Assembly (NCBI RefSeq): GCF_000708205.1
Contig: NW_014575562.1
Location: 869,616 to 933,615, forward strand
Origin: Mixia osmundae IAM 14324
Taxonomy: Eukaryota; Basidiomycota; Mixiomycetes; Mixiales; Mixiaceae
Length of the DNA stretch: 64,000 nucleotides
Direction of reading: 5' to 3'
In this document: positions 27,364 through 37,464 of the stretch, in pieces
Layout of the letters: each line of letters opens with the position of its first letter
Position numbering within the stretch: position 1 is the first letter of the stretch
Program-made: the position numbers and the translations under genes
Notes under the pieces: generated by a model
What the model was told of the DNA's origin: nothing
Database searches by the model: none
What the model saw: the letters and a program-made list of their open reading frames with translations, nothing else

Positions 27364-27651
27364 CTGTATTGCAAGCCTAGTGTCATCAAATGAGTAATGA
27401 GCGAGCAACATGTGCATCTCTGTACACTATGCATGTTTATCTTCAGAATGTAGCAGGCTGGAACAAGCCGTCTGTCCGGCATAGGCATCGTCCTCCTCGC
27501 ATGACGCAGGGCGTCCTCCGATGCGCCAGATTGGTCAGATAGGCCTGCGGAGATGCTTTTCTCTTCGATCTCAGAGATGCTGCAGTAGCAATGATCGCTA
27601 GATCTGCTGCAGGATCTCCATTGGAGGGACCGAGAGGGCCTCGGACTCTTG

Positions 27652-28874
27652 CTACCGAGCCGGCGTATTCGACATTGCCTGAAGATGTCGCATCCAGCTG
27701 AGCGCAAGGAAGCCAACGCGCTCACGATGAGGTAAAGCCACTTGATGCGCAGCAACGTCAGCAGTCGACAAGGGGCTGATGGACAAAATGCCGCCGGGCG
27801 CATCGTATGACAAGGCGTAAACGGGCCATAGCGTCGCTAGAGAGATTGGCTCGGCTGATCGCATCAACTGATCGCTCTTTTGCTGCTCTGGCAGGGCCAA
27901 AATGTTCTTCCGGGCGAAAGTCAAGATGTCAGATGCAGCATTGAGGCCATGAGCTGGGTTCCAGGTCCGTCGGGCGACTTCTGGCAATTCGAGCGTACTT
28001 AATCGAGTAGTCTCAAGCAGCGTCCCCGCACGATTTCTGAAACCGACCAAGATGGTAGGTACGCCGAGCAAGAAAGACTGAAAGAAGAACTTCAGCAGTT
28101 TGAAGCGTTCGAAATTGGTCTGGCTTCGTTGGTCGATGGGCTTGACGCTTGTCTTGAGCTCGATGAAATCTGAGCAGTGCGGCGTGTAGTTCGCTTTTTC
28201 TGTTTCGGTCTGGACACAGTCTACTTCCCCACCAATGAGTATGCGATGATCGTCCAGGCTTGTCTTTGTGATGCTACACCATTGCACATTGGTGTTGACA
28301 GAGGGTGTGTCGTTTGATGGCTCGGACGCGTCAAGGTCGGCCGTACAGTGGTGCTCAAAGGCGTATCCATAGTAGCTCATTAGGTCATCCTGAGCGTCCA
28401 GAGCGGTGTCTCCGTCTTGAATGTACAGGCAGTCCTGATTGCGATAGATAAGCAGGCTTTGTCCAAATGGACAGCGATACTCACGTTGACCTGCATGACG
28501 AGTAGGCGCCAGCTCTGCTTTCGATCATAGGGGGAGAGGCAAAGCTTTGTCATCATGCCACGCCATGTGATGACGCTGGCTCGTTCGATACAGTGCGCGA
28601 TATCTCTGTTGCTGGCCTGGTCAAGCAAGCTATCCGTCAGATTGTCCAAACCCTCGGCCACTCTCGTGCGCCAGACGGCATCTCGGTAGCCTGCATTGAG
28701 ATCAGCAGGTACAGTAGGCTCTCGATATCGCTGAAGTGATTGATTTGCGAGAGGGCTGCTCGGTGGGATGAGCTCGTGCTTTGCGCCGAGGGAGAACGAT
28801 GCGAGATGAACGGGTTGGGCTAGAACACTTCTGCTCTGACGACGGCGTGATCCGTCAATCTGCAGCATGCCCAT
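27652..28874 (-). CDS. RAI1: Rai1/DXO decapping nuclease-pyrophosphohydrolase
   Basis: Two exons, 28874-28485 and 28434-27652; 390 residues, the family length. Rai1 partners the nuclear 5'-3' exonuclease Rat1 and removes faulty or triphosphate 5' ends from RNA. Evidence: RYREPTVPADLNAGYRDAV near the N-terminus, WRGMMTKLCLSPYD, the catalytic block GGEVDCVQ, the ELKTS motif in SDFIELKTSV, and NFERFKLLKFFFQSFLLGVP followed by ILVGFRNRAG. The glutamates and aspartate that bind the two metals in GGEVD and ELKTS are present. The 50-base intron joins MQVN to DCLYIQDGD in phase. Convergent with aur1. Confidence 0.9.
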
Positions 28875-28925
28875 CTATACATCGAGTACCACAACGAGAC
28901 ACGCTACGCCCAAAGGCACGACGCG

Positions 28926-28970
28926 GTGTAATGGTTCTGCAGGTGGCGTTGCCATACCAATATAACTTCA
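28926..28970 (+). repeat. Inverted repeat, left arm of the copia fossil
   Basis: The left arm is 28926-28970 and its reverse complement is 29538-29582, with about two mismatches. A third, shorter copy (16 bases) lies inverted at 28986-29001, making a small hairpin with 28949-28964. The arms look like LTR ends in opposite directions, so the fossil is a rearranged or nested remnant, not a simple solo element. Confidence 0.8.
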
Positions 28971-29537
28971 TTCGTCAACGTGATCATATTGGTATGGCAA
29001 CAGTCGCGCCTCTTCAGAAGGAATATGTCGTCAAGGAGCTCGGACACATCGCTTATTATCTATCGTTCCAAGTCGAAGAGGATGGTAAAGCACTTATTCT
29101 GCATCAGCGCAAGTACCTCGAAGCTATGCTGCAGAAGTTCGGCTTCCAGAATTGTAAGAAGTCGTCCAATCCTATGCCACTTGCAAAGGCCCCATCATCG
29201 AATGTTCTCGTTTGCTTTGATCCGGAGGAGTATCGCTCCGCAATCGATGCACTCTAATACGCCACGAATCGTTCTAGACCCGACATCGCTATAGCAGTTG
29301 GTTTCGCTGCCCGTCGCGTCTCCAAGCCTACCGAAGAAGATTGGCACATTGTCACGCGCATCTTCCGCTATAGCAGGCACGCTCGATCTCGCAATTCGCA
29401 TGCCAAAGGGTGCTCGCGCAAAGAACATCGTAGAATGTCATGCGGACGCCTCCTGGGCTGACGACTTAGCTACACGTCGTTCCACTGGTTCATTCGTCTG
29501 CAGCGGTTAACACGTCTGGCTCATAACCTGAAAAAAT

Positions 29538-29582
29538 TGAAGTTATATTAGTATGGCAACGCCACCTGCAGAACCGTTACAC
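29538..29582 (-). repeat. Inverted repeat, right arm of the copia fossil
   Basis: Reverse complement of 28926-28970. The flanks just outside the two arms share CGCG, too short to call a target-site duplication. Confidence 0.75.
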
Positions 29583-29829
29583 GCGATTCGTCGACCAGTC
29601 GACCACCGGTCACCGCCGTTCTGCTTTCAGGCGTTTTGTCCTTTCCCAGCGACACGCGCATCCTATTACACTCCTTCGTGTTCGTGCTCATAAGTCGCCG
29701 GCGTCGAGCACGCCACCGTTACCAGACAGCACCCCGACACCGATTGCCACGCCAACGCTTTGCCGACGATCGTCTCTGCTTCGTTGCTCCTCCTCCTCCT
29801 GTCGACAGCGCGCTCCGATCAAGGTGTAC

Positions 29830-30732
29830 ATGATGACGCTCCTCGCATTCGCCGCATTGGCCTCGATGGCTACAGCACTGGCTGGTCCCAATTTTTTCGA
29901 TGCCTCAAAGTATCCATTTTCCGGCGCTGGCGACGGAGTAAGACCGTTCTCACCTGATTTGCATCTGCTCAAAGAGACACACAGACGTTCTATTCTAATT
30001 CGGCAGACGGCAATGCCTGCCTCTTGCCCGCTCCACTCATCCCAACTCGGTTTGCAGCCGTGGCTGCGCCGATCTGGAATGGCTCAGCCCTCTGCGGTGC
30101 TTGTGCTCGGGTCACCGGTGACAACGGCAACACGGTAGACGTCCAGCTGCTCAACGAATGCGGCAATTGCGCAGGCGCGGGCAACCTTGACATGTCCGAC
30201 GAGGCACGTCACGCTTCTGAAGTTATCCTTGCCCCCTGAGCTGAGACAGATGCACAGGCATGGCTACAAGTGTATCATCCTCTCAGCATCGGCCGAGCGC
30301 ACATCTCCTGGGAGCTCATCGACTGTGCTGAAGCCTGCTTGGTCGATGAACCCGACGTGCCTCAGGTCATGTACAAGCAACACACAACCAAGGCAGGCTT
30401 GCAATCTTGCATCTCATGCAGGTGCCGTCTTGTGCTGAGCCCATGTCGACGCAGGACTGGGCTGCTGTACAGCCTCAGGACATAACAGCACCACTCATGA
30501 CGTTCGAACTCAAGAACAGCCAGGACGCCAACTTTCGTCAACTCTACCGTCAGAACTTCAACTACTGGACTCTCACAAAAGATGGTGGCTCGTTCGGCCC
30601 AGGTCCATGGACCTACAGAGGCACATTCGCAGACGGCACAACGAAGAGTACGTCCTCTCCACGCACGATCTGCATTGATTTGACGCGAGAGTAGTCTATC
30701 AAAGCAATAGCTTCAACATTGGCGAGTTCTAG
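29830..30732 (+). CDS. Secreted expansin-like protein, copy 1
   Basis: Five exons, 29830-29937, 29985-30207, 30250-30365, 30422-30647, 30695-30732; 236 residues. A signal peptide (LLAFAALASMATALAG) is followed by a double-psi beta-barrel domain (NGSALCGACARVTG, VDVQLLNECGNC, GAGNLDMSDEA, HISWELIDC) and a C-terminal carbohydrate-binding-like domain (FNYWTLTKDGGSFGPGPW, then IYQSNSFNIGEF at the end). Expansin-like proteins loosen cell walls without cutting glycan bonds. The catalytic-type Asp of the barrel is in LDMSDEA. The second intron acceptor is ambiguous (30249 or 30257); both keep frame with different donors. The minus-strand paralogue lies 105 bases downstream, tail-to-tail. Confidence 0.85.
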
Positions 30733-30836
30733 CGCAGGACGCTCGATGACGACAATGCTTCGATGACCGAAGATGAAAAAGCAATGCATTCTGAAGTGGC
30801 CAGCCAACTTCTCATTGAGGCCATAATGATGTGTGG

Positions 30837-31831
30837 CTAATGTGGACCACGAGCATGGCCAGCCTTGCCCTTGCGCGCTGAGGTCATTTTCTCTCGCACA
30901 TGGTGAACTCTGTGAGGCGTGTTGAAGGGCTCCTGATCTAAGTCCGTGAAGCTTGTCGTATTGCTGAAGTTGCTGAAGAGCGCTCGACGGACAACCTCCG
31001 GGACACCGCTATACGGATCATCGCGCTTGACATTGACCGTATTGAAACGGTGAGAGATAGCATCTGCACGTGACATCAGCAAGCGCCATCGCCAATGCTC
31101 GCAGTCCCACAAGAATGCTCGCCGTCATTGAACGTCTTTCGGAACTCGAGAGGGGGCTTGCCGAGAGGTCCGCCGTTCTTGCAGGTACTCCAGAAGTTGT
31201 AGTCTGTTCTGACAAGAGGCTTCCAGGGAGCGCCCGATCCGAGCGGCCTCACCGACATGCCCACGATAGGTTTGCCAATATTGACTGCCTGCACCGCTGT
31301 TGCATTGCGTTGGGACGTCAGATCCAGACTTTAGTCTGGGCGAAGAGGTTGCATACCACCCCAGTACTGAGTCGTGCCAGTCTTGTATCTGACGTAGTAG
31401 TTTTCTGGAACTAGTCTGGCCTGGTGACAGTCTACCAAGTGCCATCTGATCTGGACGCGGCCTTTGACGGGATCGTCGATAGCAGCAAAAGCGGCGTCCG
31501 ACAAGTCCAGCGATCCCTCGAGACACTCTGGACACTCGTTGATGAGTTGTACGTCGATCGATCTTCCCGTATCGAGTGAAGTGACACGAGCACAAGCGCC
31601 GCACAGGTTTCGATTCCAGATCTTGCCAGAAAATGCAGCGAATCTTTGGTCGTGTCGCTGCGGTAAGAGACAGGCATTGCCCTCTGTTGACTTGGAGTAG
31701 GAGGTTCCGTCTCCTTGGCCAGACCAGGGAATGCGCTCATCTTGGAAGTAGAAGATCTTGCCACCTTCGGCTGCAACAAGCGAGCGCGAGCTGATAAGTA
31801 TGGCAATCGCAAACATCGGCGATGCGAGCAT
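30837..31831 (-). CDS. Secreted expansin-like protein, copy 2
   Basis: Three exons: 31831-31360, 31296-31111, 31063-30837; 294 residues. An in-frame ATG exists at 31885, but the ATG at 31831 starts a proper signal peptide (MLASPMFAIAILISSRSLVA). The barrel domain has NRNLCGACARVTSLD, IDVQLINECPECLEGSLDLS and VQIRWHLVDC; the second domain has DYNFWSTCKNGGPLGKPPLE. After the point where copy 1 ends, this protein runs on for about 60 residues with a basic tail. Of the four copy 1 introns, the first (after GDG) and the one in the barrel are absent here. It shares a divergent promoter with atg8. Paralogue of the gene at 29830, likely by an old inverted duplication. Confidence 0.85.
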
Positions 31832-32260
31832 GTTGGGCCACAATTGAGATTCGATAGGTCGATGAGCAAGTCTACGATCAAGCACTATGGTGGTGAGTGT
31901 GACTCGGGGTCCCGCCTCTGCTCGCGAGCAACCGAGGTGACGCGAGGTGATGAGGCTGCTTTAGGATGAAGGAGGCCGAGAGGGAGCAGGGGTAAGGCAA
32001 GAGTCTGTCGCACTACACGCCGAGTCTTCGCTCGCCTCGAGACAGTGAGACAGGCACCAGGATATTCGACTTGGACGATGCGCCGCAATGCGCCTAAGCC
32101 GACGGTCGACGCGTACGCTGACGTGTTTGGCAACGCCAGCGCCCGAGCTCATCGCACTCGACAAGGCACTCGCGAGTGTTCTGGCCTGCCGTAGCGTGAC
32201 GGCGGAGTCTCGGGAGAGGCGACTACAGGCCAAGCACGAGGAAAGCGTAGCAAGAACAGG
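31832..32260. other. Promoter gap between expansin copy 2 and atg8
   Basis: A 429-base gap between divergent starts. No gene seen; the open frames here lack family features. Confidence 0.5.
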
Positions 32261-33018
32261 ATGAGGTCAAAGTTCCAGGTCGAGCATTCGTTCGGTAAGC
32301 CTACTCAGCGTACAAGCGCGGGACCTGGCAGAGCGCACGCTGACTTTGCACTGCTTCTCGCTCCTCCTATGATCCCACGGTACATTGAACACATGCATGG
32401 TCGACTACGCCATCTTATCGCTCGGTCGCACGCCAATGTTGTGATGGCTCGATTGTGACGCGGCCTATCACTCCTACACATTGACTGCGCTTGCATGGCG
32501 GTCACGGTGGGCAGAGAAGCGAAAGGCGGAAGCAGAGAGGATCCGTCAGAAGTACCCCGACAGAATTCCAGTAGGCTCACACAAGCAATGCGATACTTGG
32601 CCAGACACTGAGGTGGGATGGGCAGGTCATCTGCGAGAAGGCCGATAGAACTGACATCCCCACAATCGACAAGAAGAAGTACCTCGTCCCGAGCGATCTC
32701 ACCGTGTGAGCAGACTACTGATGCCGTACAAAGTAGAGCTGACTCGCAAGCGTAGTGGCCAATTCGTGTATGTCATCCGCAAGCGCATCAAGCTGGCGCC
32801 CGAGAAAGCCATCTTCATCTTTGTCGACGAGGTCCTGCCTCCCACGGCAGCGCTCATGAGCGCCATCTACGAAGAACACAAGGACGAGGACAATTTCCTC
32901 TACGTGACCTACTCTGGCGAGAACACCTTGTCAGTCAGGCGTCTCATTGTATCGCGCAGAGTGCTGATGTCTACGAAACGGCAGCGGCCAGTCTGTCTTC
33001 ACCGTGCGTCGCAAGTGA
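32261..33018 (+). CDS. ATG8: Ubiquitin-like autophagy protein Atg8
   Basis: Five exons, 32261-32294, 32515-32570, 32626-32705, 32756-32929, 32985-33018; 125 residues. The protein is almost the fungal consensus: [73 protein letters not shown] and [15 protein letters not shown]. Gly116 is the residue Atg4 exposes; a nine-residue tail, QSVFTVRRK, would be removed. Atg8 is then joined to phosphatidylethanolamine on the phagophore. The first intron is 220 bases, four times the local norm; the other three are 50-55. The last acceptor (AG at 32984) was picked because it restores TFG. Confidence 0.96.
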
Positions 33019-33174
33019 GACGCGGGTTTGGCTCTATCCGACCTTTTGCGCGAGGCGCACCATTGTCATGTGTATAGTGTTGTTTTCCGCGACTCCTCGA
33101 TCCGACAATCTACCTGTCAGCATTGCAGACTGATACAACAAACATGGCCTGCTCGAGTGTGTGTATACGTGGGA

Positions 33175-34583
33175 CTAATTTGCCGCTTTGAGGGCCTTGA
33201 TGCGAGCTAGCTCCGAGCGAAGGTAATTGCCCGTCACGATCACTTCGACCGAATCTGGCTGCGCTTGCTGACCTTTCTTGAACTTGCGCTTCTCGATCTC
33301 TTCCGGTAAGCCTTTATACACTATATGTCGCCCCGCCAGCATCCTCTCGAGCTCGCCAAGGGTTTCTAATGAGTTTGACGCAATGTTGAGCTGCCTTAGC
33401 ATCGGCAGACAGTCCTCGCTCGTCTGTGTATCGCCGAACTCGACGAGGGGATCTGCAAGATCAACATTGGCCAAGTTGAGCGTCTGTAGCCGGCCCAGTC
33501 TCGCCAAGCCGCGCAAGGGTATCGCTTTGCCCAGTCGGTTTCCACTGAGCTCTAGCAGCGTCAAGCTGCTCGGCAGGAGATCATCGCCGAAGACTGCACA
33601 TGTCGTTAGTCTGTTGTCGCTCAGATCGAGCCTCTGTAGTCGAGAGAAAGCAGTCGAGCTGCGTTCTGCCGCCTTGGGCTTTGCAGCAGAGGGAAACGCG
33701 CTCCAGAAATCTGAAGAATTGGAGCTATCGGGCTCATCGTCGGAATCTACCTCTTCAGGCGGTGGTCGCATGGCTTCGTCTGATGCAGGTTGCCAGTCCG
33801 TCGGCCAGAGCGCGTCCAGCTCGTTCTGCGCAAGCGAAAGCTGTACGAGGTTGACGAGCGCCAGTAGCGGCAAGGGGAACGTCGTCAGTCGATTGCCAGC
33901 AAGAGAGAGATTGACGAGATTGTTCAGCAGACCTACTTCCCTTGGTATGCTCGCAAGCGAGTTCTGGTGCAGGTCGAGCGTGTCGAGGTCTACAAAGCCC
34001 GCAATGTTCGCGTCGAGTGCGGAGATTTCATTATTTGACGCTCTGAAAGTCGACATCTCTATTGGATCTGACCACGTCGAGCGTGACTCCAGCAGCGACG
34101 AGTCTCGCGCTTCATCGGGGTAGTATATCGAGCTCGTCGGCAGAAGCTCGCTGTAGACGCTCATGGGGATCTTTGTCAGAGAGCGCGACGATATGTTGAG
34201 CCGTGAGGTTCGCTTTGCTTGGGCAATGACAGCAGTCAAGGGCAGGAGACCAAGGTGCTGTAGATCTTCCTCTGGGGCCTCGGAATGCCCAGCATCGCTC
34301 GCAGAGTCCACCAGGAGCCACGACTCGCCAGACTGCGGCGGGGGGATCGGTCGTGCATCTGCCGCGTTTGTTGCTTCCAGTCGACGTTCTTCTGCACGCT
34401 TGGCCTTGGCAGCCGCTATGGCAGCCTTGACTACAGCCAAATGAGATCAGCATGCGCCGTCAAGCTCCAAGCTGCTTGTTCAGTCGCGACTGTCGACTGA
34501 CCTTGAGGAGATGCTTCTCGTGTTCGTCGGGCGTCGCTGAGCTTGTTGCCAATCTGCTTGAGCGGTGTCGCGGGTGCAGACAT
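33175..34583 (-). CDS. Leucine-rich-repeat protein (LRRC40-like)
   Basis: Two exons, 34583-34502 and 34430-33175; 445 residues. After a Lys/Ala-rich N-terminus (AAIAAAKAKRAEERRLEA) come a lone repeat (RTSRLNISSRSLTKIP) and then typical 23-residue leucine-rich repeats: LDTLDLHQNSLASIP, LVNLSLAGNRLTTFP, LVQLSLAQNELDALW, an acidic insert of about 50 residues, then LQRLDLSDNRLT, LTLLELSGNRLG and LRQLNIASNSLETL. No signal peptide, no membrane span and no catalytic domain. Such proteins act as scaffolds; LRRC40 and Sds22 relatives are nuclear or bind phosphatase, but no partner can be named here. Head-to-head with the gene at 34736. Confidence 0.85.
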
Positions 34584-34735
34584 CCTTGCTGTCGATACAA
34601 CGCCTGACGAAGCTGGAGCGCTGAGGTTGGGCAGATCTTGTTTGCGCTCGGACTCGACGGCCGGCGAGACGCCAAAGCCAAAGAAAGCGCGTTGCAGCTG
34701 CTGTTGTCGTCACAGGAATTGTTAGCCGTCGTGCC

Positions 34736-37385
34736 ATGGATGACGATCCCTGGGGTGGCTCGGCAGCCTGGGGGGCTCCAAAGTCAGCGCTAGATGAAGC
34801 GGCCGAAAAGCTATCACGACCGAGGACGCCGCCTGTGGACGACGTCGAGCCGCCAAGAGAGAGCGTCGATTGGTCAGGCAACGGATGGTCAGCCGGCGGC
34901 GAGCCAGAGGTGAGACTCGCCGCTTCATCGAGAGGCGATGGCTGACGTGCTCGTACCCGACTAGCCTGCAACATATCTACCCCGTCCTGTCTTTGACAAA
35001 TCAAGCCTGGCCGAACAAGGTGATACGCCCTCTTGGAATCCCTCCGACGAATTGCCGAGCTTCGGCGCTCCTGCCTCCTCCCACGGTCTGACAGGCTTTG
35101 CATCCGGCTCAAGTACGCTCGAGCCGGCATATGAATATGAGAGCTCGAGTCGGTCGCCTGTACAAGAGGACGAGGAACCATCATTCACCTATGGCGGTAC
35201 ATCAGACTATACGATGCCGACGGACACGCATGACCATGATTTTGGAGGCTACGGTGCACATGAGCAAGACGAGGATGAGTATACGGGAGGACATAGTCCT
35301 GCTGAGGAGAGTCGCTGGCCGGGCGAAGAGCTCGATCTGCCAGCGATGCCAGACGCGCCGCCCCAATGGCCCTCCGACGAGTCAAGGCGGCGCAGCCTCG
35401 ACGACGATGACCCTGGACCTCGCAGCGATCCTTGGGCTGCTACGCCCAAGAAGCAAGCTCGCGACCTGCCCGACGAGTCCGAGCAGGACGAAGAGCAGGA
35501 GGAAGAAGAGGTGGCAAAGCCGAAGAAAACAACCAAAGGGAAACAGGCGCCCGCTGAAGATACTACGATCGATATAGAGGCAGAAGCCAAGGCAGCCGTC
35601 GAAAAGACAAAGGCGGCAGCGGGCAGTCTTCTGAGTATGTTCGGTCGGCGGACATCTGCAACCCAGAAGACGCCCGTACAAGGCTCGACGGGAATGTCGA
35701 GCATCGTCGACGGGGCAGCGGCTGAGGAGGACCTGGACTTCAAGCCTCGCAATCTCGATGAGGAGCCTCGCGACAAGACGGCTACGCCTTCCCCTTCTGC
35801 TGCACCTCGCAGCGGCTTCTTCAGCCGGTTCAAGCGCACGCCAGTGCAGCCAAAAGAAGCCAAAGCGACGCCAGAGCCGGAGGAGCCAGAGCCAGAGAGC
35901 AAACGTATCATTCGCGGTGTCGAGCCACCGGCCACGATCGTGCACTCACAAACGCTGTCCGCTTTCCAGGCGCAAGCTCTGGCTGCCCTCGAACCGCGCA
36001 GGCGGACGCCCACACCGCCACCTGAAGATGACGATGATGATGACTTTGGCCAACTTTCGGACGCGATGGCAGGCTCGACGGTCAACGACCGTTCCTCCGG
36101 GTCTAGCTCGCTCGAGCCCTTCAGGGTTCCTCACTTTGCAGCTGAACCGTCGCCATACGCATCGACAAGTGCGTACGATCGTGCCAATCGTACTCGGGAT
36201 CATTCCGGCAAACGCACGCTCACGCCTGTGATGATGTCCGATGCGCCCTTCGCGCCTGCGCCATCGTCAAGCTCGTTCTCACTGTTGGCACCACCGCCGC
36301 CTCCAAGCGCAGCCCCGCGCACGAATTCAGTGGGATCGACAAGAGAAGAGTTTGGTAACTTCTCAGGCATGCAGAAGGGCAATGCGCTCACGCGGCCGGC
36401 TTCGACCGGACTAAGCATGTCTACTAAGCCCCTCGCGCCTACGCCGATCTTACGCCCGACCTCTGCAGCCTCCATATCGCACACGCCCCTTCGTCCTACG
36501 TCTGCATCCTCGCTGCCTGCCTTGCTGACCAAGCCACAGTCGCCCCTCGCCACGCCCCGAGCCGAATCGCCTGCGCAGACTGGCGCTGCGATTGCTCCGT
36601 CTCAGCCTACATCATCTGAAATACCTGCAGCAGTGCCTGCGGCAGCTCAACCACTCTCCGCACCTTTGCTGCCGTCTCAACCACTCACGCCGCTTCAGCC
36701 GACGAGAACAGTTCAGCCAACTATCCCGCCACCTGCGCCCGTGCCCGTGCCTGTGCGCACCTCCACGCCGTCTGCAACGCTTAATCCATCAGCACAAGCG
36801 GTCATAATTCCTGTGCAGACTGCAGCAAGCACGCCAACCGCGCCGGTTGCTTTGCCCAAACTTGCGCCGCCCCCAGCGCAGACGGCGATTCCCAAACTCG
36901 CACCTCCGCCTGCCAATGCGCCAGTGCTCGCCGCCCCGACGCCTTCTAGCAGGCCCATTCTGATGCCGCCACCGGGGAATGGGCAGGCATTTAATCCTGT
37001 GACGAGCGCAAGTGGGCCTCGGCCGCCGAGCCCTCAGCCGCTCAAGCCGACTCCACGCTACAATATGGCGCCACTCGCTCCTAAGCCTGCTCAGCCCACG
37101 CCACGGATGACCAGTCCGACGCCTGCGAGTGTGACCGTTCCAAGCACATCTGCTCTGCAGCCCAATAGGGCTCCGACTGCAACACGCTCGGCGCCACTCT
37201 TGGCGAAGCCGCTCGCGCCTCCCTCACTGACTCCCAGTCCTCAGCCAACATTGGCGAAGAGCCCGGTCTCTTCTTTTAAGCTGGCACCACCACCCGGCGG
37301 CGCGACTATCAGGATCGGAGCAGGCACGAGTCAAGAGAAGAAGGTTTCAATGTCAGATACGGACTTCTTCGACTCTTTGCTGTAG
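34736..37385 (+). CDS. Large disordered Pro/Ser-rich protein with DPW motif
   Basis: Two exons, 34736-34909 and 34965-37385; 864 residues. Family not recognised. The N-terminus MDDDPWGGSAAWG carries a DPW motif of the kind that binds AP-2 appendage domains; the C-terminus ends SDTDFFDSLL. Between them are acidic blocks, a Lys-rich part (KPKKTTKGKQ), a short helix-prone segment (EAEAKAAVEKTKAAAGSLLS) and about 400 residues rich in Pro, Ala, Thr and Ser with many PxxP sites that SH3 domains could bind. These features would fit an endocytic or trafficking adaptor, but that is a guess from motifs. The reverse strand is open over 35249-36085, a composition effect. The single 55-base intron keeps phase. 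Confidence 0.8.
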
Positions 37386-37464
37386 TCCCTGTGCACAGTA
37401 TGCATTCGTGTAGTGTCGTGCGTGATATACAAACAATGTGAGCTGCAGAGAAACCATGATGCGA

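Larger units (their letters stand above)
28926..29582 (+). mobile_element. Fossil Ty1/copia retrotransposon fragment
   Basis: About 650 bases with remains of a copia-type pol gene: part of the reverse transcriptase (VVKELGHIAYYLSFQVEED, QRKYLEAMLQKFGF) and the start of the RNase H part. It is broken and lacks gag, protease, integrase and most of pol; there are a few breaks in what remains. It is bounded by a 45-base inverted pair of LTR-end-like sequence, and next to the 3' copy is a stretch that resembles a tRNA primer-binding site. Its age is moderate: similarity to the family is still easy to read. Confidence 0.75.

Noticed and set aside
28926-29582. DNA transposon with terminal inverted repeats
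   Set aside because: The inside is copia pol, with no transposase; the arms look like LTR ends.
30208-30257. Alternative 36-base intron 30222-30257 in expansin copy 1
   Set aside because: It keeps frame but is shorter than any other intron here; 30208-30249 (42 bases) is preferred, not proven.
33278-34123. Plus-strand 281-residue open frame
   Set aside because: Antisense to the leucine-rich-repeat gene.
35249-36085. Minus-strand 278-residue open frame
   Set aside because: Antisense to the low-complexity gene at 34736; arises from Ser/Pro codon composition.
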